From NCBI RefSeq assembly GCF_032854445.1, contig NC_088301.1:20331808-20395807 (forward strand): 64,000 nucleotides of DNA, given 5' to 3'. Within the stretch, counting starts at the first letter, position 1. Each line of letters opens with the position of its first letter. The notes under the pieces were generated by a model. That model searched no databases. It was given only the letters and a program-made list of their open reading frames with translations, and was not told the DNA's origin. Below are positions 1-13,199 of the stretch, piece after piece. The position numbers and the translations under genes were made by a program. The stretch comes from Liolophura sinensis. Lineage: Eukaryota > Mollusca > Polyplacophora > Chitonida > Chitonidae.

Positions 1-1014
1 ATAGAATATTGCACAGCGAAAGTTGGATATCATAAATATGTTTTTTTTTTTTTTTTGGTGAACGGTCTCTTGTGTTATCTTTTCACATCTCCCTCAAAAA
101 ATATTTATGATATTTAACCTTTATTGTGCATTATCCCATATATATTTTTAATTGCAGGATGTAATTTGTATAATGGTGTGCATGGAAAGTGATACTGATG
201 ATTATCAGATGATCCAGAAGACCATTAGAAAATCGTGAAGTCCATGATAAGATCATGATGACAATTGCAAGAATTGGAAAATCGTGAAGTTCATTAGATG
301 TGAAGACAATGAAAAGATCGTAAAGATCATAAGAAGATCTTGAAAACTATCGGAAGATCGTGAAAACAATCGTATAATTATAAAAACCATCAAAACTTCG
401 TAAAGATAATATAAAATCTATAAAATAATCATGAGAACCATCAGAAAATGAAGTATGTGGATTTAAATTTCTGGTGAAGCGTTCCAGCCATTGATACATG
501 CTGGCGTGTAATTTTGGGGTCTAACGCCCGGGAAATGTTTCAAGCAGGAACCGTGTGTTTGAACATCTAATGGCACTCTGATGACAATCCTGTTAATTGA
601 TCTACTAGTAAGTTTGTTTTAGTCAAACAGATCAGAAAAAAAAAATCATTTTGTTGAATAGGCATTAATATGGGGTTGATATGAGGAATGGTACGAGGAA
701 ACGGTCTGATGGTTGCTTAGGCTCACTAACGCTAACCACACTTTCCGATCCATGTAACGCCTCGTGTTTCGTATGAGGCTTTCAATCAGGTGTTTTTTTA
801 AGTAAATTGCGACGCTCTGTGCTTTCTCTGTGGTTTTACCCGTTTCCCTCCAAGAAAACCGACAGACGTCGTAGTAGTAAAACATTTTTTTGAGTACATC
901 ACCAAATAACAATCAAATGAATACATCGGTCACTTTCCCTAAACCTATTGATTGTGATGTAATGGAAACAACAGTGTCTCAATCAAAATATTATAAGCAA
1001 TTAATCTTGCTTAC

Positions 1015-4000
1015 CAAACAGTCTTACTTGACAAAGTGTCAACGGTGTTGATAAATTCGACGGTAAGCTTATCCGGACCGTGTTTCCTGTTGTCGGCTTA
1101 CTGTCGTTACAACTACCGTTGACGATATCCCCAGGACCTTTGTCACTGTCTGTCGTGTCTGTATAACATGTAGTGTAGCTCTGATTGTTCATCCCCACAC
1201 TCAGAGTAAAGCTGTTCAGTCGTGAACCGCCTGGAATGTATGTACACGTAACATACAATACCGGACTGTCTTCGTGTGAGTCAAATTCATTTACCTACAT
1301 TTACGTAAATAAGGACGCCGAACTTCGAGTTAACCTGATAGTTCTCATCTCGAGAGCATTATGGCAAAACAATCTCAAGATGTGTCACCGCTTTAGATTC
1401 TAAGGTTTATCTGTAATGAACCCTGTTGATTTCCTCTTCTTATATGCCCCACAATCATCATTTCTGGCTTCTGTGCTTTGGGGTTCATAGTTCCTATGAA
1501 CAAGAGCGTAGAAATATCACAGTAATAACGCATAAACATTTATCAGCGATGATCGACTGTGTGCTTTCAGCTTCTCATGCCTTTTGTTGAAAGTAAATCG
1601 ATGCGTTTCTTTGACACCTGTCAGATATTTTGCTCCGCAATCTTTAGTTACAAGTATTACTATTTTTTATTTTTATATTTTTGCTGAAGTAATGCAAGCA
1701 AAGATTTATCTCATGCATCGATTTATAACTGATTATAACTGTTATCGGTGAAAAAAACGCACCGGTACGTATATCGATTTTTATTACCTTCTACTACGAA
1801 GTCATAAACTTACTCGCATTGCTTTAGCCGATTTTTTCACTATATGACAGTCGATCCGAGAATAAGGAAACAGTTGTTGCTCAGATTTACACACATCTAG
1901 AAAACGAACATCTCGATGAACCACAATACTGGTCACAATAATTCATGTTACATAGACACATGTAGAACTGTAACTCGAAACCAGTCACATCCCATACCTG
2001 CAGGCCCGAAACATAATCAGGAACAACTTGTGATAGTTACGTGACCACTGTGATTAGACCTGGTGAGACTCCTCATTGCGTAAAACTGAATGACAATTGG
2101 ATCACCTAACCGGATCACTTAACACAAATCCACCTGCTCTTGTATCAGATTAGATCACACTTACTACTAACCCATCGTTGAACAACGTTTTCCTGTATCT
2201 CTTGGTTTTGACGTTAGGTTCCAGGTATGGTGTCGATCACATACTGTCCCGACGTGTTGAAGGGATACTAAGAGAAGGGAGAAGATAAACCTTGACCGCC
2301 GATGGCTTGCTTCGGCTATAACGGTTTCGCCGTGCAACCAAAACTTGGTTTGTATATTTATTTATTTATTTGATTGGTGTTTTACGCCGTACTCAAGAAT
2401 ATTTCACTTGTACGACGGCGACCAGCACTATGGTGGAAGGAAGCAGGGGCAGTACCCAGTTAAAACCCACGCCCATCATTAGATTGCTGGCAGACCTTCC
2501 CACGTACGGCCGGAGTAAGGAGCCAGCATGAGCTGGACTTGAGCTCACAGCGACTGGATTGGTGTGAGGCTCCAGTGTCATCACGCTGTGCTGGCGTCCT
2601 AACCACCTCGGCCACGGAGTTTCCCGCCCATGTAACCAAAACAGTTTTACAAGTATCATACGTAATCTGCATGTAACTTGCGGGTCTGTCATTACATATT
2701 AAAATAGGGCATGCACGTTTTGAATTACGAGCTCAGTTGTGAGTAAATCCTTCTTAAACATTCTTTGGCATTCCTCTAACAGGTTATAATCACTTACATG
2801 GTTTGTATAATGTACCACATTTTTCGACCCTGTTGTAAATCTGGAATCTGTAAATACTGTACGTGTTGTTCAGTGTTACCATCCACCAGCTTCGTAAATC
2901 ATTCTGTGTGTGAGTACAAGGTGTTTCCTGCAGATAATGACCCACTTTACCGTCCACGGCGAGTTCAGATGTGTAGAACCGCTCAGTATCATTATAGTCA
3001 GATGATTGGTACGTCGTCTGGTGCAGCGCCACGTTACCTACGAAGTCAAATTGGTGCAATTTCTAATTTAATATTACACAACAAATCGTATGTTATAAAC
3101 ATCATGTACATGTAAATAAGAATCATCAAATGTAAAAAGTATTATCGTGATCTGTTTTTATTCCATCTTTCTACAGGACATGAATAACAAGAAGTTAACT
3201 ATGGATGTAGTGAAATACATAATATCTTTTGGAGGCCTGCACACATTCAACGTTTGATTGCAATATGTGGATGAGATGTAGGAATATGTTTTGCAAATGA
3301 GGCCCAACTTTTACCTCCAAATCTTCTACAAACTGGCTTACTGAGTGGCTGTGGTTCTCTTTTGTGTGTTACCGGCTTTATTTCTTATTTGTATAATTTC
3401 TTACATACCTTTGTCTTTGAGAGTTAGTGTTAAACGTTGTTTTGGAAATGGATTTTGCGATTATCGACTTGGAACGCCTATTACGTTCTACGAGTGGTAT
3501 ATGAATGTCGGACTCGACACTTATATTTACACTTATTTAAGAATAATACACTTGTATCAAAGGTGTCTCCAGTTTGTTTTTCACAGATGTCACCATGTTC
3601 GGTCAAAAGCAGTTACTAGGGTAACCTATGTGGACGTTTTCACTATATGTAGGAAAGGACGTTACGCCAGAGGACGTTACGACGACACCGCAAAACGGCC
3701 TTCAGAGGGATGTTTATCAAAACCGTCCTTGACTTCGCGCGGAAAACGTTTGTATCTCATAACACACTTCCACAAATTATGACCGCCAGAAAGTCTTACA
3801 GTAACAGTTAAATGGTTAACTTTTGAAAGAGTGAATATACGCTGGTTGGAGATATTTCCTCCACGTGGTAGGTATAATTGCAATCAAGTGAAGCTTTTGC
3901 ACATCAAACGTTGATAATTTCATGTTTATAGCGGATAAGAGTTAATACAGAAATGGGCAGAGCTGGTTTCAATTTCCTTGTTACAGATCACTATTGCTGG

Positions 4001-7000
4001 AATTAAATCAGCTTGTGACACAGCTTGGTTTGCTCACTAGATTGCTGTATGAATTACTTCGAAACAATGGACTGATACTGAAACTATAGTCTTCCACTAG
4101 CAAACAAAACACAGTATATTTGATTCATGTTTTCATCTATACGACCTCGGTCAGCATTATTGTGAGATAACAATATTTATTTGATTTCAAGAAATATTTG
4201 TGTGAAAACATGTGTTTTCTCCTCTTTATTCGGTAGTCACTGTTCTGTGTTTTGCCAAAAATCTCCAGTATCCAGCCATTTTGGGCTCGTCAACTGTCGT
4301 CTGTTTCTTTTAGTCACTCGCCTGTATTTAGCTATCTGTAAATGTCACCATTCTAGCTACCACAATTGCCTATAGTCAGTCTCACGTGAGAACAGAATTT
4401 CTACACAATGATATGTTGGACCTCCATATTCTTGCACAGAAAATGAAGTTAGAGCACTTTTCTAATTCATGATTTTACACCGCATCGCCTCGGTTTTGAC
4501 GTGATGAACTCATTGCTTCGTTGTTAAAAAAAAAGTGTCATGGTGGATAATGGACGGAGTTCAATATGTTAAACTGCTGTCGACTTTAATTTAAACCCTC
4601 TTTTCCACACTGCCATATTTGACATTGTTCGCACCTTTTAGTATAATATAGCCTTCATCAATGAATTATATTTCATTTCTTGAGTTATATGATCGCACGA
4701 CAGTGTCGTTTTAGAGTTGGGTGTTATGAAAGTCTGTTACAAAAAACAGCTAGTGTATTCCCTGATATAGTAGTGTTGGTTGTATTACTACGTGAAGTTT
4801 GTTCTAACCGCATGTTGGTGCAGCTATTGTAAAACAAATTACTCTCCACGCCCAATATCCAGCGTGACACTTGCTTGTGAAAAATTATGACGTCATCCAT
4901 GGTAATGAGTTCTTGATGTTGAGACTAGGCTCATGGAGTTTAACATGTTTATACATGTATTACGGTATAAACGAGGACGATCTACTAATTTGATACACGG
5001 GCATGTGGACAAACCCATCGTCATGAAATGCCAGGTGAGACCCAGCTTTTTTTACATCCAAATCTCACAAAAAATGACACTTGTCGTACTCAAGAATATT
5101 CTATTTTTGTACAACGGCGAGCAGCATTATGTCTGGAATAACCGGACAGAGCCTGGGAGAAACCCACGCCCATCCACAGTTGCTGCCAGACCTTCCGCAG
5201 AGGACACCAGCATGAGTTCGAGTTGAACTCAGAGCGCTAACCACCTGGAGACTTAGCAATTCGACATTCGACATAGAATGTTTTCAGTACATGTAGGAAT
5301 GGACGGGTTCAGAAAACGGCTTTCTACTTCGCGCGGAAAACGTCAGTATCTCATCAAACCCCTTTAGACATTATGATTGCAAGAAAGTTACTAGAGTGAC
5401 TGTTAAATGGTTAACTTTTATTGTGGCTGCCGATTTTACATCTACAGGGTAAGTATGATTGCATTCAAATGAAACTTTCACACCCAAGTCGAGAATTTCA
5501 TCTTTATAATCAGTAATGTAACAAGTGATTCATAGAGAAATAGCCAAAATGGCCACTTGGTTGTTTGTTTTACCTTGTTACACGTTACCGTTTGGCCTTA
5601 AGTAGACCTTTGAAACAATGGACTGATATTGGGGATAGTCTTCATGTGGCAAACAGAATCATATATTTAAAGAACAACACTTTGTGAATCCGAAGGTAGT
5701 CTTGCTTTTAGTTACATATTTCAAACTCGTACCTTTACTATTTATAGTGTTAACATGGTTTTAAAATTATCTGGTACGGAGAATCGGCCCCAGGGATGTA
5801 CGATAAGAAAGTGCAAATTTCAAGATCTCAGTTAAGTAGTATAAAACTTGTTCAAAGTGCCCATTGATTGATTTTTTTTGATTGATTTTTTATTCACCTC
5901 GATGGAATAGATTACAATCATGATTAAATAAACTAATTATGGGAATAAACTCTAAGTAAGCTTGTTTTATTCCGTAACAATGTAAACAGATACACTTAAA
6001 TAGTAAAACATTGTAGACGTGATATATAATAGTAGACATGTAGAGTATTAAATTAGTTTGAAAATATAATAATGTGTCATGCTAATGTAATAGCGTATGT
6101 GCAACATACCAACCAAAAAGAAACTAAATTTCCAATAAATATTTTTTGGCCTCAGATTTACATAGAAAGGTTGGACAAACCAGCCGTAGGTTTGTTGTTA
6201 ATTTGTTCCATTCCCGTGGGCATGTTATATATAGGGCATAATAAGATAAGTTGCTTCGATATATGGGCCATAAAAATCTAAAGGTCGACCTCTGGTATTG
6301 TATTGATGTGTGTGGTCCATTTTGGTCCAATAAAATGAATGACTCGGTGGGACACATTCTTGATAAAATAATTTATGTGACTGTAATAAAGTTGAATACA
6401 GAATGGTGTCAGTAAGTGATAGAATTTCAAAATGGCGGAAAAGAGGTACGCTATGTTGAAGTCTTTTGGATAGAGTAACGGTGCTTGATTTTGCAAACGC
6501 TGGATAGCTTAGAGATGATAGATGTAAGTGCTACCCCATATGATATTTCCACAGGAAAAATAAGGGTTGATGACTGATCAATAGAGGATAAGGAGAGTTT
6601 TCGTTTTGACGACATTTTTCTATGCTTTAGTATCCCTATATTACGGGATGGTTTCGTACAGATAAAACAGATAAAATCAATATGTGTTGTCCAACGCGGC
6701 TTATTGTTACCTAAGAATTTAATTTTTGAAATTTTTTTAAAATGATTATTCAAAAAAGTTGAAACTGGTAATGCATCTGTTTTTTCTTAGTCAGGGGTAG
6801 AATAAACATATATTTTGTTTTGTTAATGTTTAAAGACAGACGATTTGCACAAAGCCAGGTACTGAGTTTCTCCTGTTCATGAGACATTACTTTTATAGCG
6901 GTTGTAGTGTCATTTGAGGAGATAATTGCGCTAGTGTCATTGGCAAAGAGAATGAGATGAAGAAGTTTAGTCGATTCTTAATTGTCATTTAAGAACAAAA

Positions 7001-10000
7001 GAAAGAGGAGATGTCCAAGAATAGAGCCCTGTCGTACACCACAAGTTAAAGTTTTAGTTTAGAGAGTGCATTATGAAATTATACATGATGAAATCTCTTT
7101 GATAAATAACTCTTGGTCCAATCATTACAAACATTCTTGAAGCCGTAAAGTTCTAATTTCTTAAGTAAAATATCGTGATTAACGGTATCAAAGTGTTTTG
7201 ATAAATCAAGAAAGGTGACAATAGAATACTTTTTATCTTCCTTGACAGAATTAAGTTTATTGTACAAGGAACAAGCCGTGGAATATTTTACTAAAGCCTG
7301 TAAGCACTGATATCCGTCTATAATTTACGAATTTGTCAGGTTTTCCAGTTTGAATATTGGCATATTTGGTATACTGAAATTTTCTCAACCTTTAAGCAGT
7401 TTGGTATACACCCTGACGAGAAAGATAAGTTTATTATATGTGAAAAGGGAGTACTTATTTTGTCGGAACTAGATTTTAAATTTTGACGGGAATTCCATCG
7501 GACGGGTTTTAAGACCTGCAATGACGATTTTACGTCAGAGAACGCAATGATTGGAAAGGGAAAATTGTTGACTACAGGGTTCTCCAGATAATCTGAAAAA
7601 TTTGCTTGTACTTGTGGAATTTTAGAATCCAGTTTTAAATCATTGAAAATATGCATTAACATTGTTGGCGATTACACTATTGTCGGTTATATCTGTATCA
7701 ATAATATTGAAGGATGGGGGTAGCTGTGAAGAAGAGGAAGAATGCATCCATTGCAACGTTTGCGTTTTAAGTTTCATTGTAAACAAAATCCCTGTTTTTT
7801 TGTTGAATTGACTGAATAAAAGATTCCCTTTCGTAGGTAGTTAATTTACGATACTGTACAGTGTTTTTGTGTAGGCTGCTTCTCGTGTTCAAGTTTACTG
7901 ATGTGGAAAATGGAAAAGTGGTCATTGATATTAGTAAAAAGAATTCCAGAGATCAGAGAATCGGTATGGAAGTTAGTGAAAATATTATCAAATAATCAAT
8001 CTGTGGCAGAGCGCGATTGAACCCTTACCGGCTTAGTAGTCTATGGACTAAAAAATAATTAGATTTCATAACTTCAAAAAAACAATTTTGATGGGTGGCG
8101 ATGATTAAATTTGAAAAGATCTATATTGAAGTCACCCATAATAATTTTTTTGGTTTTCCTTTTGAAGAATGATTGGAATAGATAACTTCCTTATTGAACT
8201 CTTCCAAATATTTGCCCGGTGGTCGACAGACAATTTTGGACAGATAATTTTTATTGAGAATTTTTGCCTATACAAAAAGAGATTCATAGCAGCCAGTGTT
8301 ATCAAGAAAACACGGAAATAAAAGCAGATTCTATGTTAGAATTAACATACAGCATAAGCTCTCCACCTTTACGACTTTTCCTTTGCACAGAAAAGCTTCC
8401 ATGTCCAGGAATATCGAATAGGGAACTAGATATAGAGGACAACATTCAGAAAATCCAAAAACAGAGAAGGGATAATTGTGAATAAAGCTCGATATCTCTT
8501 ATAGTTAAGTTATATAATCATAGAAGAGATGGCTGCATAGTAATAATAGGCCGCCAAAAATGTAGTCTCGATCAAAGCCGCCAATTTCGAGGTCAAACGA
8601 TGTTTTTAATTTAACGCATGAAGATCGATTTTACCCAGACAAGAATATTTTTACTGGAATGCTCACCTATGAATTTGTACGTGCTGTCAAAGTCTCGTGT
8701 TGGTTAACCTTTGTCTTTACATGTAAAACATTAACTTAAAAAATCAGTTTTGTCCTGGTTTAGCAAGTTAAAAATACGTGTTTTTGTCGACGTCTGAAGA
8801 TTTTGTTGAACAGTGAACTGACGATGTCACTTTGGAAACCACGTAGGACTTGGAAAAACACTTCGAATCTTAGTGGCTCATTTCTTCTTTTTGACTGGAA
8901 GCATTTTTTGTGAGACCAAAGATATAAGCCAACTTGTATCAAATACTAGTACGCGTTTTTATGAATAATAATCAATAATTGTTACGGTATGCTAATACTT
9001 AACATGTGGCAACTGCACTGAAATCGTACGTGAATCCTGCTTGAGAACACATGTGGTCATCTATCATTACTTTGCCATGCTACAGTGTGTGTAATATGTA
9101 TCAGAATTATAAGACTGAAAGTTAGGTTTGTTATTTATTGATTTGGTTGGTGTTTAATGGCGTACTTAAGTATTTGTCAGAAAGTTACATCTGTGGTACA
9201 GTGATTTTCCAAACTTTACAGTGTCTAAAACAAAAAAGGTATCTCAGTGACTAGAGTATACAGGCTACCTTTTTTTCGATTTTATGACCTAAACACGGAT
9301 ATAGACTCGCTCCAGTACAAGGTTTACAATGCTCATAAGTCGCACATTTGTCATATAACAGGAAAAGAGGATTAATACAGAACTGAAAACAGAAGTGGCC
9401 TAACGAATGTGTCAACTATAGAGAGTTTCTCTTTTTGAGGTGCAGAGTTCCTTGTACTGAGGCCGATTCTCCGCCTTAACGCACCATAATATACAATGCG
9501 GTCTAACTATAAGTTTTTATAAATTTAAGGAACTTTATTATCGATTTTAAGCGGTAACACGTGTACTGAAGAGGCTGATATTTCGTGAAAGGTAGCTATT
9601 TAGGAAACTCCAAAATAATAGCAAACATTCGATTTGAATTGCGATGATCTCTTTTTACCAAAACTCTCCGGTATAGTCCCTTTAAGGTCCTGTTGTCTGT
9701 AGAAAGACCAACGTCTTATTCCAACCAGCCAACTTGGGCCCCCCAGCATTGTAAAGAAGTCATACTCACGTCTCTGACAGGTAGGTCCGTCCCAGCCAGC
9801 GGTACAGTTTCCGGCACAGCCTGTCTGACGGTCACAGTTCTCGGCACAGTTACAGTTATACTGACAGTCTGCTGCTGGATGTCCAAACCGACATGTCTGT
9901 CCATCAGCTGACAGGTAGGAAACAAAACAGGTGAATAGGACCAGGTTTTACAGCAAGGTAATCTGAATTAGCTGAACCACGTGGTAGAAATGTATGTACC

Positions 10001-10216
10001 AGTGAAGGTGAAATGGATAAAAGAATCAGTGAAAGTACGGAAATGGTATAAAAGATATATCTCGTATTCATGCCATTTCTGAGTTACCGTTTCTTATTTA
10101 ACCACTTATTGGTAAATACATGTGCATTCGAGTGTTTCATATATTAAATAAATCCACATACCCTTCACAGCAAGCAGCATCAAAATGGTGAAGATGAGAA
10201 ACATTTGCGGCATCAT
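1015..10216 (-). CDS. Paralogous receptor phosphatase gene A, 5' part only (signal peptide, EGF, FTP)
   Basis: Four exons match gene B exons 1-4 in length, phase and splice sites: 10216-10162 (55 nt), 9907-9770 (138), 3037-2798 (240) and 1230-1015 (216). Exon 1 encodes the leader MMPQMFLIFTILMLLAVK. Exon 2 encodes an EGF module with CQYNCNCAENCDRQTGC. Exons 3-4 encode the FTP domain (NVALHQTTYQSSDY, PCTHT, RLNSFTLSVG, VRLFG). All junctions are in frame and no stop interrupts them, so the gene looks functional here. It continues past the left edge with a GTAAGC donor, so TM and phosphatase domains are expected off-window but not seen. The fucose-site Arg-x-Asp is again missing (WWMVTLNN). An in-frame ATG at 10321 is an alternative start. 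Confidence 0.75.
2345..2633 (-). mobile_element. tRNA-headed SINE, copy A only, 9-bp target duplication
   Basis: Tail side at left (TATTTATTTATTTGATTGG, then GTGTTTTACGCCGTACTC), tRNA-like head at right. Flanked by AACCAAAAC at 2336-2344 and 2634-2642. The empty site AACCAAAAC is single at 46693-46701. Confidence 0.85.
3190..4870. other. Copy A-specific block inside the duplication
   Basis: No counterpart in copy B, where 47230-47815 occupies the place. Holds a foldback arm (3720-3985) and a block at 4540-4760 similar to 12840-13220. A 145-codon plus-strand frame at 3345-3782 shows no known domain and I do not call it a gene. Confidence 0.5.
3720..3985. repeat. Single arm related to the foldback element (copy A)
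   Basis: TTAAATGGTTAACTTTTGAA, then CCACGTGGTAGGTATAATTG and TTATAGCGGATAAGAGTTAA resemble the arm at 23235-23380. Lies in a block without counterpart in copy B. Confidence 0.55.
5082..5250 (-). mobile_element. Truncated tRNA-headed SINE shared by both copies (A)
   Basis: Degenerate GTCGTACTCAAGAATATTC, ACGGCGAGCAGCATTATG and AACCCACGCCCATCC blocks. The matching copy at 47952-48072 shows it predates the duplication. Confidence 0.7.
5275..5560. repeat. Single arm related to the foldback element, shared by copies (A)
   Basis: GTTAAATGGTTAACTTTTAT, GTGGCTGCCGATTTTACATC and GTAAGTATGATTGCATTCAA. Matched by 48090-48385 in copy B. Confidence 0.55.
5770..9490. mobile_element. TIR-bearing element X, copy A, carrying a LINE
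   Basis: Left end CTGGTACGGAGAATCGGCCC, right end GGCCGATTCTCCGCCTTAAC: imperfect terminal inverts with the core AAGGCGGAGAATCGGCC. A third copy at 30450-31505 lacks the LINE, which shows the element's original size of about 1.06 kb. No transposase reading frame seen, so non-autonomous. Confidence 0.65.
5868..8490 (-). mobile_element. Decayed CR1/L2-type LINE, copy A
   Basis: Minus-strand relics in order. Endonuclease: MGDFNIDLFKFN near 8130, and NDHFSIF near 7920. Reverse transcriptase: FLDLSKHFDTVNHDILLKKL near 7200, and a catalytic-box relic FAND for YADD near 6930. C-terminal region down to about 6100. The right-hand tail on the plus strand is TGATTGATTTTTT-like. Several stops and frameshifts; non-functional. 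Confidence 0.8.
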
Positions 10217-10372
10217 GAATGTATTCCTGTTGATTCGTAGAAGGAGAGATTCACTCAGGGTGTTGTCACCGATCTGTCCTACACAGACTGTGCTTTCTAC
10301 ACCAGCCTTTACTAGGCCCAAATTCCTGTGTATTAAGATGGTTGGTTTTGATAAAACCCATTCAGGTGATCA

Positions 10373-10378
10373 TTTATA
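10373..10378 (-). promoter_or_regulatory. Possible TATA box of gene A
   Basis: TATAAA on the minus strand, 52 nt upstream of the ATG at 10321 and about 157 nt upstream of the preferred ATG at 10216. The block is conserved in copy B, where the hexamer reads TATAGA. Position fits a core promoter, but short AT motifs are common here. If transcription starts about 30 nt downstream, the 10321 ATG would be the first AUG of the message. Confidence 0.3.
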
Positions 10379-10825
10379 CCCTTGGTAAACTAAAGCCAGG
10401 TTCTCAAACTGTGGGCTAGCTCACACCACACATTCTGTGCAGGTAAGTCTGGTTAGCCTCCAGTCTTTTGTGTTATATGTGTCACACTATTTGCTCTCTT
10501 TATGAGTGTCATGAATCGTTTTATTTGTGAGCCTGTACCTGTATACATGTCTATACACAAAACATGTTATGAAATGTCTGGGCTATGCTTCGGTCTAGTG
10601 GTAGCTGTTATTTGTCGTCTACGTATATGTACCCCAGGGAACATTTTGAAATCTCTATATTCTTATCTTGAGATCTCCTGCTCAAAAATCGGACATTTTA
10701 AACTGATTTTCATTTAAAAAATAAATGGAGATGTATTTAAAGTATGTGGAACTGTATTTTGGTATCATCACACAATCTCTATATGGATAATAACTTCTGA
10801 TTTATTTCATTGCAACGTTATATTT

Positions 10826-11075
10826 TGTACACTCTGCCTGGCTTGACACTCAGCACAGAGAGGCTAGGGCTAGAAAACAGGACTGGACCAGAGTTAGTGT
10901 AATATGATTGGATGGGGTATCATGTCTGGTTTCCATGGGTATGATACTTAAGTGGCGGCAATACTTTGGCGGCATGGACACAGTATTTCTTCGTACACTT
11001 TAGAACTCGTCGTCATTTGACTGCAAAGTTGTTAAGTATGACGTTAAACCCCAAGCATACATGTACGCACATATA
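10826..11075 (+). mobile_element. Second short interspersed family, copy A
   Basis: TCTGCCTGGCTTGACACTCA, GGTATCATGTCTGGTTTCC, GTGGCGGCAA, ending GACGTTAAACCCCAAGCATA. Shared with 52795-53045, so older than the duplication. Independent copies lie at 28960-29175 and 56985-57140. Confidence 0.7.
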
Positions 11076-11771
11076 TACACGCATACAAACATTTTATTCC
11101 AAACGTTTAATTCTTTAAGCCTACAGGTACAGACAGCAAGGTAAAACGTCTTGTAGCTAACATGTCAGGATTACAAATCTTGAAAAAATTTGGAAACAAC
11201 AGTCATGCTAGGCAGGAGTCTTTTTGATGATTTAATACATGTAATTAATGTTCTGATTTACTTTAACACTGTATCGAGATATGCCTTACTTATGTGTGGA
11301 GTAAATAGGTCATAGCCTGACAAAGAGACAGAGGTGCATCGATGAAATACCATCCCCTCAGTAGGACCTGCGTCTTTGCAAACCCACTCGCCCCACACGT
11401 TTAACCAGATCTGTCTGTTACAATTGAAAGGGTTACCTGTGACGATTTAGCTTGTGTTATGCCCCTGTAGCTAAGAAGTGCCAATTCTTTAGTGTGTCAC
11501 CCTTTCCTCGTGGCTTATGAATTATTACATGCTATGTTCTCTACATAAGTTTGTCCTTATAACAACATAAAAATATTCCTGAGTAGGACGTAAACACGTA
11601 TGACACAAATAAATGTATAAATTAATAAATAAAGAAAACTCTATTCATAACTATCCTGCTTGGATGAACGGAATTGTAACTCTTGTGACCCGAAGACAAA
11701 GAAGTTAGTGCTCATAAGGTAGCGCAAGTTAGATAATTTAACCTCAGTGATCCACTTTATATCAAATGCCC

Positions 11772-11922
11772 CAGCCGTACGTGGGAAGGTCTGACAGCAG
11801 CCTGCGGAAGGTCGTGGATTTCCCCGGGTTGTGCCCGGTTTCCACCCACCAAAATGCTGGCCGCTGTCGTATAAGTGAAATATTCTTGAGCACAGCGTAA
11901 AATACCAATCCAATAAATAAAT
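11772..11922 (+). mobile_element. 5'-truncated tRNA-headed SINE, copy A only
   Basis: Starts in the body at CCGTACGTGGGAAGGTCTG and ends in an AATAAATAAATA tail. Flanked by AAATGCCC at 11764-11771 and 11923-11930. Copy B has a single AAATGCCC near 53394. Confidence 0.8.
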
Positions 11923-12954
11923 AAATGCCCAAAGAAATTGGCTTCTTGTTAACTGAGTCTGTAAATAGATAAAGCGGAGACATTTTGAGATTTGATCCAC
12001 TGCTCAATCTGACCGTAATTATACAAATCACACGACGTTTAGAACAAGAGAAGAAACTGGCTGAAATGAATCCCCTTCAGACGATACATAACCTGTCCGC
12101 CGCAAATCGTACACGCGTGGTTTTCAAGTGCATGCAATGTGACTATTATAAAATTGATTTCAATTAGGGACACATGTATTACTAACACAAAACGGCAAAA
12201 AATCTAATGTTTCAAGGACATTCAATGGTTGTGTCTATGTCATTTTAACCCAAAGGTATACCTGCATCGTACTGTATAAAACCGCCATATTGGATATAAA
12301 AACTGATGTAGCTAACAATTAGTTATTCCGGGTCGGGTTGAATCCAATCCGCTGCTATTATTAGTTATAATTTTTGCAATTTGTGGCTGTCCTTTTACTG
12401 TTTACCATGAATTGCCAATTGCCGATTAACACCTCTCATAGCCTTGGCGCAAATCATTTTATGGAATGGAGTCTCCCTTTTAACTAATTTATATATGTAT
12501 GTCTCGTCTTTGACCAATTTGTACTGGCCAGTTTGGTATTTTCCCCGTACCGAACCTTCATTGGCTAACACGGATGACGTCATTTTTTACTTTTAAAAAA
12601 AGCAGGTTATTTTGAATCGAGAAATTCGAATGGTCTGTCGTGTGGAGATAGTAACAAATATGTTTTCGAGTATTTCGCGTATAGGGCTTACTAAAGGAAT
12701 AAGCAAGGACTGAAAGCAAGCATACATAAACATACATTTTTGTTAAGAAAATGGTTGGTTGAAATCTACACTGTCAGTTTAGACTAAGAGGTCAGCACTA
12801 TTGTTTGTAGCTTGTCAGCCAATCAGATGAGTACAGAGAAATTACTATTCAGGTTATTATTCCAGAGACAGTTATCTAAACAGCTATCGACTTTAATCTA
12901 AACCCAGTGTCTGATACTGCCGTATTTGATATTGTTGTCAAGTTTAGTATAATA

Positions 12955-13121
12955 AATTTATTTATTTATTTGATTTGTGTTTTACGCCATACTCAAGAAT
13001 GTTTCACTTATAAGACGGCGGGCAGCGTTATGGTCGGAGAAAATCGGTCAGGGGAAACCCACGACCACCCGCAGGTTGCTGCGAGACCTTCCCACGTACG
13101 TCCGGCTAGGAAGCCAGCATG
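12955..13121 (-). mobile_element. 5'-truncated tRNA-headed SINE with target duplication
   Basis: Flanked by TAGTATAATA at 12945-12954 and 13122-13131. It sits inside a repeat whose relative near 4560-4760 carries the unoccupied TAGTATAATATAGCC. Confidence 0.8.
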
Positions 13122-13199
13122 TAGTATAATATAACCTTCATGAATGAATGCTATTTTATCTCTTGTAGTATATAATTTGACGAGAGTATCGTTTTAAAG

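Larger units (their letters stand above)
1..12620 (+). repeat. Segmental tandem duplication, copy A
   Basis: Direct, gapped similarity to 43836-54320 from the first bases (ATTGCACAGCGAAAGTTGGA against ATTGCACGGCGAAAGTTAGA) through exons 1-4 of gene A to about 12620. About 3190-4870 has no counterpart in copy B. Copy A also has its own SINEs at 2345-2633 and 11772-11922. It may extend beyond the left edge. Confidence 0.85.

Noticed and set aside
3345-3782. 145-codon plus-strand open frame
   Set aside because: No start context, domain or conservation in copy B; it overlaps a foldback arm.
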